A stretch of 6,236 bases of DNA, from the NCBI GenBank assembly GCA_016203755.1, contig JACQMD010000154.1, positions 1 to 6,236 on the forward strand, in the 5' to 3' direction. The notes beneath the pieces were generated by a model, which had not been told where the DNA came from, did not search any database, and saw nothing but the letters and a program-made list of their open reading frames with translations. The stretch comes from Candidatus Roizmanbacteria bacterium. GTDB lineage: Bacteria > Patescibacteriota > Microgenomatia > GCA-001788215 > 2-01-FULL-40-14. Of the stretch, positions 1-5,965 are shown piece by piece. Both the position numbers and the translations under genes were made by a program. Numbering within the stretch: the stretch's first letter is position 1; each line of letters opens with the position of its first letter.

Positions 1-3
1 GTC

Positions 4-38
4 ATTTTGATTTTTAATATTTAATTTTTGATTTTTCT
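4..38 (+). repeat. five tandem AT-rich heptamers before nrdJ
   Basis: Read in steps of seven from position 4, the sequence is ATTTTGA, TTTTTAA, TATTTAA, TTTTTGA, TTTTTCT, a degenerate tandem repeat of consensus TTTTTRA that ends one base before the nrdJ ATG. There is no purine-rich Shine-Dalgarno sequence here, so the repeat occupies the place of the ribosome binding site and makes an unstructured, AU-rich leader. It may continue upstream of the window. Low-complexity AT drift is the alternative explanation; the regular 7-base phase over five units argues for a real repeat. Confidence 0.5.
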
Positions 39-39
39 T

Positions 40-2451
40 ATGCAACTAACCGGTATCAGACAAAAAGTATTTTTAGACCGCTATTCGCTCAAGGATAAAA
101 CAGGTAACCCCACTGAACAAACACCTGATGAGATGTGGCGTCGCGTGGCCCACTATGTGGCCAGTATTGAGGAAAAAGATAAACAAACCGTCTGGGAAGA
201 AAAGTTTGTTGCAGCGATGCGGGATTTTCAGTATGTTCCCGGCGGACGGATCCTTTCCGGCGCAGGTACGGGCTACGACGTGTCGTTTTACAATTGTTTT
301 GTAATTCCTTCTCCGCAGGATTCCCGGGGAGGGATTTTAGAAACGCTCAAACAAATGGTTGAAATTATGGCAAGCGGAGGTGGTGTTGGTATAAACCTTT
401 CCTCTCTCCGTCCGCGCGGCTCACGTGTCCGAAAGGTCAACGGATTTTCATCGGGTCCGTGCAATTGGGCGGAACTTTTTTCCGTTGCTACAAAAGACAT
501 TATTCAGCAGGGTGGTACGCGCCGCGGTGCCCTTATGCTCATGCTCTGGGACTGGCATCCTGATGTTGAGGAGTTTATTACGGTGAAACAGGATTTGTCC
601 CGCATAAACGGAGCCAATCTTTCAGTTTGTGTATCTGACAGCTTTATGGAGGCAGTTGACAAAGACGAACAGTGGCCGCTTGTTTTTCCGGATACGACCG
701 ATCCTGAATACGATACCTATTGGGATGGGGATATGGTTGAATGGAAAAAACGCGGGGGAAAAGTCAAGATTCATAAACTCATCCGCGCGCGCGCGTTGTG
801 GGATCTTATTGCTGAGGCTGCATGGCGATCTGCCGAACCGGGAGCCGTATTTATGGAGCGGTGCAATAAATACTACAACAACTGGTACTGGAACCGCGTC
901 AACTGTGTAAATCCTTGCGGAGAAGAGCCGCTTCCTGCGTGGGGAGTGTGTAATCTCGGCTCCATTAATCTTTCTTCCCTTGTTGTTGATTCGGCAAATC
1001 CCGATGAGCCGGGTACATTTAACTTTGAGCGTCTGGCAGAACTTGTAGCTGTTGCGGTCCGGTTTCAGGACAATGTCGTTGATCTGGATCCATATATATT
1101 TGAAGGAATCAGAAAAACACAGCTCAATGGCGAACGGCGGATAGGACTCGGCACCATGGGTCTTGGCGATACTCTGATTAAACTCCACCTTCGCTATGGA
1201 AGCGACGAAGCGCTTCCGTTTATAGACAAAGTTTATAAACTTATCCGCGATGAAGCATATAAAGCATCAGTTGAAATTGCAAAAGAAAAAGGATCATTTG
1301 GCAAATTTAATAAAAAACTCTATCCGCAAGGAGCATTTATTCAGGAACTGCCAAAAGATTTGCAAGAGGCTATTACAACGCATGGTATCCGCAATTCGTT
1401 ACTTCTTATGCAAGCCCCAACCGGCACCACTTCGCTTCTTGCCAATACAACTTCCGGGATTGAGCCGGTATATGAGTTTGAATTTATCCGGCGCGACCGG
1501 CTGGGCAAACACATTATGCGGCACCATCTGTATGACGCGTGGTACGAAAAACATAAAGCGGAAGTTGATAGTAAACAGCTTGCCCGTCCCGACTGGTTTG
1601 TATCTGCAAATGATTTAACCCCGGAGGATCACATAAAAGTGCAGGCAGTTGTGCAAAAATATGTTGATGCGTCAATTTCAAAAACAGTGAATGCACCTAA
1701 CAATCACACGGTTGAAGACGTAAAGAAACTTTATAATCTCGCATACAAGCTTGGTTGTAAAGGAGTGACCTACATGCGGGAAGGAAGCCGTCCGGGAGTT
1801 TTGGAGCGCAAAGAAGAGAAAAAAGAAGAAAAACAGGTGGTAAATCTTCCCGAGGTGAAACCGCGCCCCATGATAGTGCAAGGCGCCACCTACCAGATCC
1901 AAACTCCTGTTGGAAAAGCCTATATCACCGTCAATACGAACGGCAACAATGAACCGCTTGAGTTGTTTATCAATGTCGGAAAAGCCGGATCAGATGTCTC
2001 CGCAATGGCTGAAGGGTTGGGACGAATGGTATCGCTTATTCTTCGATTCAATACGCATCTTTCACCCCGAGAACGCGTACGACAAGTCATTGCAGAACTT
2101 GCCGGAATTGGCGGAAGCCGCTCATTTGGATTCGGGAAAAATCGCGTCCGGAGTCTTCCGGATGCGGTTGCAAAAGCGCTGCTTATCCATTTTGAAGAAA
2201 AAGGGAAAGAGAAAAAACAAATTGTTGTTGCAAACGGTCATGCAGAAGTATCCAATGGCCACAGTAATGGCGAAGCTGCAAAAGAATTACTTGAACAAGT
2301 GGTACAGCAGGAAGCAGCAACTGGACAACCTGCACAATTGACCATGCCCCAGAGTAAACTTGCGGACCTTTGTCCCGACTGCGGCGAATTCGCGCTCGCC
2401 TATGAAGAGGGGTGCAAGAAGTGCTATAGTTGTGGATATAGTGAATGCTAG
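40..2451 (+). CDS. nrdJ: adenosylcobalamin-dependent (class II) ribonucleoside reductase
   Basis: Reduces ribonucleotides to deoxyribonucleotides in the cytoplasm, using adenosylcobalamin to generate the thiyl radical. Numbering is from ATG 40 (803 aa); an in-frame TTG at 28 would add four residues, but ATG fits better. Visible in order: an N-terminal segment leading straight into the barrel with no ATP-cone; Cys86 (YNCF), first redox cysteine; glycine-rich GGGVGIN at 113-119; the catalytic N291-P-C293-G-E295, where Cys293 is the expected thiyl residue, with redox partner Cys304 (VCNLGS); PTGT at 460-463; a Lys/Glu linker at about 589-600; a TSCPD domain at about 612-718; a variable linker; and a Cys-rich tail C778, C781, C792, C795, C798, C803, typical of the zinc-ribbon/re-reduction tail in this family. 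All key residues are present and no intein interrupts the gene. It has no Shine-Dalgarno sequence. The next gene makes its cofactor. Confidence 0.97.
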   Translation: MQLTGIRQKVFLDRYSLKDKTGNPTEQTPDEMWRRVAHYVASIEEKDKQTVWEEKFVAAMRDFQYVPGGRILSGAGTGYDVSFYNCFVIPSPQDSRGGILETLKQMVEIMASGGGVGINLSSLRPRGSRVRKVNGFSSGPCNWAELFSVATKDIIQQGGTRRGALMLMLWDWHPDVEEFITVKQDLSRINGANLSVCVSDSFMEAVDKDEQWPLVFPDTTDPEYDTYWDGDMVEWKKRGGKVKIHKLIRARALWDLIAEAAWRSAEPGAVFMERCNKYYNNWYWNRVNCVNPCGEEPLPAWGVCNLGSINLSSLVVDSANPDEPGTFNFERLAELVAVAVRFQDNVVDLDPYIFEGIRKTQLNGERRIGLGTMGLGDTLIKLHLRYGSDEALPFIDKVYKLIRDEAYKASVEIAKEKGSFGKFNKKLYPQGAFIQELPKDLQEAITTHGIRNSLLLMQAPTGTTSLLANTTSGIEPVYEFEFIRRDRLGKHIMRHHLYDAWYEKHKAEVDSKQLARPDWFVSANDLTPEDHIKVQAVVQKYVDASISKTVNAPNNHTVEDVKKLYNLAYKLGCKGVTYMREGSRPGVLERKEEKKEEKQVVNLPEVKPRPMIVQGATYQIQTPVGKAYITVNTNGNNEPLELFINVGKAGSDVSAMAEGLGRMVSLILRFNTHLSPRERVRQVIAELAGIGGSRSFGFGKNRVRSLPDAVAKALLIHFEEKGKEKKQIVVANGHAEVSNGHSNGEAAKELLEQVVQQEAATGQPAQLTMPQSKLADLCPDCGEFALAYEEGCKKCYSCGYSEC

Positions 2452-2544
2452 AGCGATCCTAATCTACGAATACCATCCGAATGATCCGAATAAATTTTTA
2501 TTCGGAGTATTCGGATGTTTTCGGATTAAATTAGGATCGCTCTA
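2449..2544 (+). repeat. 96-nt palindrome spanning the nrdJ/adenosyltransferase junction
   Basis: The outer arms TAGAGCGATCCTAAT (2449-2463) and ATTAGGATCGCTCTA (2530-2544) are a perfect 15-bp inverted repeat. The left arm starts with the nrdJ stop codon and the right arm ends on the A of the next ATG. Inside, ATCCGAAT at 2475-2482 pairs with ATTCGGAT at 2509-2516, and TCCGAATAAA at 2485-2494 pairs with TTTATTCGGA at 2497-2506 around a 2-nt loop. Related units recur at 2484-2491, 2500-2506 and 2519-2526. The AGGA at 2533-2536, 7 nt before the ATG, is the only ribosome binding site candidate and lies inside the right arm. In RNA this is a near-continuous long hairpin. No U-run follows, so it is not a standard terminator. 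Confidence 0.9.
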
Positions 2545-3098
2545 TGAGTATTTATACAAAAACAGGTGACCGTGGCACTACTTCCCTCTTTGGAGGTACT
2601 CGAGTATCAAAATCCGATCCCCGTATAGAGGCAACGGGGGCAATTGATGAACTTACCAGCGTCCTTGGATGGGTAGTTGCAGCATCTGATGACAAAAAAT
2701 TGCAAGAAGAGGTAACAAGACTCCAAAGTGAATGTTATAAGATTATGGCGGTTATTGCCGGGAGTGAGAAAACATCTCTTAATAATATTTCCACCAGGAT
2801 ATCACAAATTGAAAAACAAATTGATGCAATAGATAGAGTACTTCCCAAGCTTACAGGATTTATCGTTCCGCAGGGTGGAGAGTTATCAAGTCGATTACAT
2901 ATTGCCCGCAGTGCTTGCCGGCGGGCTGAACGATCGGTTATTATTTTTTTTGAAAATAACAAGAATCTTACTATTGAGCCGACTATATCACACAACAACA
3001 AAGCCATTATTTTGCAATTTTTAAACAGACTATCTGATTACTTATTTATTCATGCCAGAAAATATTCAACAAAAGAGGTCCTAGCAAAAGAAGAGTAA
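2544..3098 (+). CDS. pduO: PduO-type cob(I)alamin adenosyltransferase
   Basis: Transfers the 5'-deoxyadenosyl group of ATP to cob(I)alamin, giving the adenosylcobalamin that class II ribonucleotide reductase needs; cytoplasmic, trimeric in the known family. Its 184 aa is the usual length. The N-terminal ATP loop reads YTKTGDRGTTSLFGG (4-18), followed by R20-V-x-K23 and the ATG-x-x-DE motif with D35/E36. F106 lies in FIVPQGGELSSRLHIARSACRRAER, and R122 and R126 fall at the same spacing from F106 as the functional Arg residues from the corrinoid-contact Phe in Lactobacillus PduO (from memory of that numbering). NRLSD at 161-165 is the C-terminal family signature. The gene follows nrdJ after 92 nt on the same strand and is probably on the same transcript. 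Its AGGA ribosome binding site is locked in the palindrome before it, suggesting translation coupled to nrdJ. Confidence 0.95.
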   Translation: MSIYTKTGDRGTTSLFGGTRVSKSDPRIEATGAIDELTSVLGWVVAASDDKKLQEEVTRLQSECYKIMAVIAGSEKTSLNNISTRISQIEKQIDAIDRVLPKLTGFIVPQGGELSSRLHIARSACRRAERSVIIFFENNKNLTIEPTISHNNKAIILQFLNRLSDYLFIHARKYSTKEVLAKEE

Positions 3099-3107
3099 AA
3101 GTATAAA

Positions 3108-3135
3108 CTGAAAAAAGTCAGTCGCTCTTTATAAA
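3108..3135 (+). promoter_or_regulatory. possible promoter of the riboswitch transcript
   Basis: CTGAAA at 3108-3113 (four of six matches to TTGACA), a 16-nt spacer and TATAAA at 3130-3135 would start transcription near 3142, at the 5' edge of the riboswitch closing stem. The -35 box is weak, and AT-rich sequence gives such matches by chance. The alternative is read-through from the adenosyltransferase gene, since no convincing terminator lies between. Confidence 0.3.
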
Positions 3136-3140
3136 ATTAA

Positions 3141-3249
3141 CGGAAAGATAACGAGGAACACTGTGTAAATCAGTGACTGTGCCGCAACGGTAATCCTGAA
3201 TCCTGAGTTTATCGAAGGATCAAAGGAAAGTCCGGAACTCACCTTTCCG
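3141..3249 (+). ncRNA. cobalamin riboswitch aptamer
   Basis: Binds a cobalamin and controls the downstream gene in cis. The conserved core is recognisable: GAGGAA (3153-3158), then a CACTG/CAGTG stem (3159-3163 with 3171-3175) around TGTAAAT, then ACTGTGCCGCAACGGTAA (3176-3193), the signature CCGCAAC segment of this class. A variable arm follows, in which ATCCT (3193-3197 or 3200-3204) can pair with AGGAT (3216-3220). A B12-box-like segment starts with AGTCCGGA at 3229 but diverges from the usual box in its second half. CGGAAAG (3141-3147) and CTTTCCG (3243-3249) form a 7-bp closing stem. It lies 43 nt after the adenosyltransferase gene and 188 nt before the next start codon. Whether it prefers adenosyl-, methyl- or aquocobalamin cannot be read from the sequence. 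Confidence 0.87.
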
Positions 3250-3251
3250 TA

Positions 3252-3380
3252 TATCCCGAGCAGGAGAAAAAATCGTATAACGTATAATGTATCAAGTATA
3301 AAGTATGCTTGAAATAAAGATCCCCTTGACACTTTATACATAATACAAGATACATCATACTAATTTTCCGTCTCGGGATA
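3252..3380 (+). repeat. mirrored heptamer arrays in a nested hairpin (riboswitch expression region)
   Basis: TATCCCGAG (3252-3260) and CTCGGGATA (3372-3380) form a perfect 9-bp outer stem. Next, GGAGAAAA (3263-3270) can pair with TTTTCC (3364-3369) with a bulge. Inside are five tandem heptamers at 3274-3308: CGTATAA, CGTATAA, TGTATCA, AGTATAA, AGTATGC. After an 18-nt loop come five more at 3327-3361, which read on the minus strand as AGTATGA, TGTATCT, TGTATTA, TGTATAA, AGTGTCA. Each GTAT faces an ATAC, so the two 35-nt arms pair imperfectly. The block sits between the aptamer and the next gene's ribosome binding site, where the expression platform should be. It could be a palindromic mobile-like repeat inserted there, or part of the switch. 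Confidence 0.8.
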
Positions 3381-3416
3381 ATCGAGCTTAGCTCGATGCA
3401 ATCGCGCTAAACGCGA
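3381..3416 (+). promoter_or_regulatory. two small hairpins before the ribosome binding site (riboswitch platform)
   Basis: ATCGAGC-TTA-GCTCGAT (3381-3397) is a perfect 7-bp hairpin, and TCGCG-CTAAA-CGCGA (3402-3416) is a perfect 5-bp hairpin ending 4 nt before the ribosome binding site. CGAG of the first hairpin (3383-3386) could instead pair with CTCG at 3372-3375, which also forms the outer stem of the heptamer hairpin, so exclusive pairings are possible. Neither hairpin is directly followed by a U-run, which favours control at translation initiation over a standard terminator. The mechanism is inferred. Confidence 0.5.
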
Positions 3417-3420
3417 CCAC

Positions 3421-3427
3421 AAGGAGG
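3421..3427 (+). promoter_or_regulatory. strong ribosome binding site AAGGAGG
   Basis: A full Shine-Dalgarno match lies 10 nt before ATG 3438, followed by GCGG and seven Ts. It fixes the start of the downstream gene and is the only strong, exposed site in the window; nrdJ and the ATP-grasp gene have none, and that of the adenosyltransferase is buried. A strong accessible site suits a gene controlled by an upstream RNA switch. Confidence 0.85.
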
Positions 3428-3437
3428 CGGTTTTTTT

Positions 3438-4871
3438 ATGGCAGAACGTCAAAAAACTGTTGACGTGTTACAAAACACACAAACAATTGATAGACCACAA
3501 CTGGCCTCGTGGATGTGTTTAGAAGACGTAATGCTTACTCCTGTTTCTGATCTTATATCACAAGGAAAACAGGATGTTGCGCGTGCTGTAAAAAACAATG
3601 AGATGTGGACGCTTCCTGGAACTGGATTCTCCGTAACAGCACAGATGCAGCGTCTTTTTGATTCGTTCGAAGCACATGAACCAATAACTGTTGAAGAATT
3701 TCGAAATCAAATTGCCCAATGGTCAGATGAAACAGTTGTTGATGTTGTCTCGTTTCAACTCGAGTATCTTTCTGATCGTCTTGTCTATCCTATTCAACTA
3801 GCAAAAGATGAAACAGGGGAAGTGATATGCCCTCGCTATGGCAATACCAAATATACCGATATTGTCCAGGAAACCGAACGCGATGGCGTGGTAAAACAAT
3901 CCGCACAGCAGATCGAAGCTTTTCTGAAAACCGCACCATCCGGCACAGTTGCATTTTTCACCAGTCCGCCAGGATGGTCAGGATTAACAACAGATAAAGA
4001 AACCCCTATCACCTTTCCTGATACACAAACATACTTATTTCGTATAAAACATGATGGAACAATTGAATCTGCAACAGTGCAAACACAGATGACTATTGAT
4101 GAAAACAGACAATTACTTGAATCATTTGGAGAGCGATGTAGTCAAAATTTTCAGTCACTTTCATCAAGAGAACAAATAAAAAGTATTACGGGAAAAGTTG
4201 TACAGTTTTCTGCAGACTATGGAGCTGGTCAAAATCCTTTTCAAGAAGTGGTACAACGAATTCACAATATTGTTGGTTCAGATGTTGCATCAAAAACCGC
4301 AACATTCGATTCTATCTTTCATGACCTTCATCGCATTAATTCATTAATGGAAACAGACCAAATCACCCACGACGCATTGCTTGCTCTGAAAAACGATTTG
4401 GCTACATTAACTGAAGAAGTATTACGCGGCCAAATAAGTATAGCAGCGCTGGGAGAAAGAATAGGAGAAGCAGTATTAACGATTGCCTCGTACGCACAAA
4501 TTGAAAAACAGCAAAGAAATAATACCAATAAAAGACGATACTCTGAACAAACACCAGACTATTCTTCCAAACTCGTTGATCCGTCATTCGCTTTCTCGCA
4601 CTTGGAAGATACGCTTGTATTTCTTCAAACATTACCAGGATGCAACGGTGGTGGAAATACACTCAATGGATTGAGAAACTCAACAACTGTTGTACTTTCA
4701 GCTGGAGGTTTACGGCTCGGCATGATTGATTCACTGGATACTGAAAATTCATCGTCAAATGACCTTTTAGAATGCGTACGTTGTCCCTTTTGTGAAGAAA
4801 TTGTCAACGCATATAAAAAGAATGGTAGAATACATTGTCCTTCATGTAAAGAATCAGTTGAATGTACATAA
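3438..4871 (+). CDS. uncharacterised zinc-ribbon protein downstream of a cobalamin riboswitch
   Basis: I do not recognise the family. It has 477 aa, with the start fixed by the AAGGAGG site 10 nt upstream. No signal peptide or membrane segment is visible, so it is probably cytoplasmic. Residues 1-250 look mixed alpha/beta, with a conserved-looking SPPGWSG loop (176-182) followed by a strand-rich stretch (DTQTYLFRIKHDG). Residues about 260-370 look mostly helical (NPFQEVVQRIHNIVG through SYAQIEKQQ). A polar, probably flexible stretch follows. The tail carries C446, C449, C452, C467, C470 and C476; C449-x2-C452-x14-C467-x2-C470 is a clear zinc-ribbon pattern. The riboswitch upstream suggests expression that depends on B12 supply, and the ATP-grasp gene follows closely. 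Typical riboswitch targets (transport, synthesis, B12-independent enzymes) do not match by eye. A nucleic-acid-binding or scaffold role is possible, but only from the zinc ribbon. Confidence 0.9.
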   Translation: MAERQKTVDVLQNTQTIDRPQLASWMCLEDVMLTPVSDLISQGKQDVARAVKNNEMWTLPGTGFSVTAQMQRLFDSFEAHEPITVEEFRNQIAQWSDETVVDVVSFQLEYLSDRLVYPIQLAKDETGEVICPRYGNTKYTDIVQETERDGVVKQSAQQIEAFLKTAPSGTVAFFTSPPGWSGLTTDKETPITFPDTQTYLFRIKHDGTIESATVQTQMTIDENRQLLESFGERCSQNFQSLSSREQIKSITGKVVQFSADYGAGQNPFQEVVQRIHNIVGSDVASKTATFDSIFHDLHRINSLMETDQITHDALLALKNDLATLTEEVLRGQISIAALGERIGEAVLTIASYAQIEKQQRNNTNKRRYSEQTPDYSSKLVDPSFAFSHLEDTLVFLQTLPGCNGGGNTLNGLRNSTTVVLSAGGLRLGMIDSLDTENSSSNDLLECVRCPFCEEIVNAYKKNGRIHCPSCKESVECT

Positions 4872-4888
4872 CATCTCATTTGACATTA

Positions 4889-5887
4889 ATGAACAACTCT
4901 CCTCAACTTCCCAAGAAAATCGCTATCCTCTACAGTCATGTACAACGTGAATATTTCCCGACCGAAGAACAATACATTACGGAAAAAGATGCAGCGCACG
5001 ATGCGGCAATCGTTGCAGAACACGTGAAAAAACTTGGCCTCACGCCGCTTCTGTTTGCCGCTGATCCCACCCTTCCTGAACGCATCCGGAAGGAAAAACC
5101 GGAGATGGTGCTCAATCTTGTCGATTCGGTAAAAGGTGATGAATTTTTGTCATCTGCTATCCCGGGAGTCCTGGAACTTCTTGAAATACCCTATACGGGC
5201 GCCGGAATTTTGGGACTTGCCATCAATTGTAATAAATTTATCACTAAAGAATTACTGCAGCAAAATGGTATTCCGGTGCCTCGCTTTCAAATGCTCGCCA
5301 ATGCAACCGATCCATTGGATAGCAATTTCCGTTTTCCGGTCATATCAAAACTCAATGAAATTCATGGAAGCGTTGAAATCACCGAGGAGGCGGTTTCAGA
5401 AAATGAACAGGAACTTCTCAAACGCATAAAAAAACTTATAGCGCTTTACCACCAACCCGTACTGATAGAGGAGTATATTGAAGGACGGGAACTCACCGTA
5501 ATGCTTCTTGAAGGATCACGGCTCAACGTGTACAATGTCGAGAAAGTGTTTCACCGGAAACCAAAAAAATATCTCATCACCACCTTCTCTGATCAATGGA
5601 AAGAATCTCAAAAAAACATAGTACATTATGAAAAATTTACTGACCTGCACTTGGATCGTCTCGCGCGGCGCGCATTTGATGCGCTTGCAATGGCAGATTA
5701 TGCAAAATTTGATGTGCGGGTAGATAAACGCGGTCAATACTTTTTCATCGACGCCAACTGCAATCCGGCCTTTGGGCCAGTCGAGCTTGAATGTGCAATT
5801 GCTGATATCCTTGCCATGTACGGCATTTCATTTGCAGAGATCCTCCGGCGGTTATTCATCAACACAATGAACACTGCGCATCGATGA
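4889..5887 (+). CDS. ATP-grasp ligase, D-alanine--D-alanine ligase-like
   Basis: ATP-grasp carboxylate-amine ligase of the D-Ala-D-Ala ligase fold, 332 aa from ATG 4889. An in-frame ATG at 4862 overlaps the previous stop and adds nine residues that do not look like the family; neither start has a Shine-Dalgarno sequence. Family features: substrate-side IPYTGAG (about 100-106), NKFITK (115-120) then GIPVP, KLNEIHGSVEI in place of the usual KPxxEGSS loop, EEYIEGREL (194-202), DVRVD, and the metal site D288-A-N290-C-N292-P for the canonical ExNxxPG. The N-terminal strand KIAILY is present, but the GGxSxEhxVS motif of true Ddl enzymes is absent, replaced by a Tyr/Glu-rich segment. Peptidoglycan precursor synthesis is the simplest guess; ligation of another amino acid or peptide is a real alternative. 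It lies 17 nt after the zinc-ribbon gene and is probably co-transcribed with it. Confidence 0.87.
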   Translation: MNNSPQLPKKIAILYSHVQREYFPTEEQYITEKDAAHDAAIVAEHVKKLGLTPLLFAADPTLPERIRKEKPEMVLNLVDSVKGDEFLSSAIPGVLELLEIPYTGAGILGLAINCNKFITKELLQQNGIPVPRFQMLANATDPLDSNFRFPVISKLNEIHGSVEITEEAVSENEQELLKRIKKLIALYHQPVLIEEYIEGRELTVMLLEGSRLNVYNVEKVFHRKPKKYLITTFSDQWKESQKNIVHYEKFTDLHLDRLARRAFDALAMADYAKFDVRVDKRGQYFFIDANCNPAFGPVELECAIADILAMYGISFAEILRRLFINTMNTAHR

Positions 5888-5930
5888 ATAATTTATCATT
5901 GATCTCTATACGTGAGGCGGCTTCGGCTTC

Positions 5931-5959
5931 TTGACAAATAAATCACTTTATGGCATGAT
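5931..5959 (+). promoter_or_regulatory. promoter for the small RNA
   Basis: A perfect -35 box TTGACA (5931-5936), a 17-nt spacer and a -10 box CATGAT (5954-5959; matches consensus at positions 2, 3, 5 and 6). The predicted start is near 5966, which is exactly the first base of the long closing stem of the RNA below. The 43 nt between the ATP-grasp stop and this promoter hold only a weak GAGGC/GCTTC hairpin (5914-5930) with no U-run. Confidence 0.7.
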
Positions 5960-5965
5960 GTCCCT

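Noticed and set aside
28..39. TTG start for nrdJ
   Set aside because: Adds only four residues inside the heptamer repeat; ATG 40 is in frame and gives a usual NrdJ start.
622..1188. 188-codon open frame on the minus strand
   Set aside because: Lies wholly antisense to the catalytic core of nrdJ, where the + frame contains all active-site residues; its translation has no recognisable features.
1910..2341. 143-codon + strand frame
   Set aside because: Out-of-frame shadow inside the TSCPD domain and linker of nrdJ; no ribosome binding site and no family resemblance.
3107..3122. ACTGA/TCAGT hairpin after the adenosyltransferase gene as a terminator
   Set aside because: Only 5 bp, AT-rich, and no U-run follows directly.
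3129..3341. 70-codon minus-strand frame
   Set aside because: Antisense to the cobalamin riboswitch and the heptamer repeats, which explain the sequence better.
3326..3354. Internal promoter TTGACA ... GATACA
   Set aside because: The -35 is perfect but the -10 matches at only three of six positions and lies within the repeat arm; the TTGACA is explained by the heptamer array.
4880..4908. TTGACA before the ATP-grasp gene as a promoter
   Set aside because: No acceptable -10 box at 16-18 nt, and transcription would start inside the coding sequence.
5914..5930. GAGGC/GCTTC hairpin after the ATP-grasp gene as a terminator
   Set aside because: Five pairs including a G-U, and it is followed by TTGACA, not a U-run.
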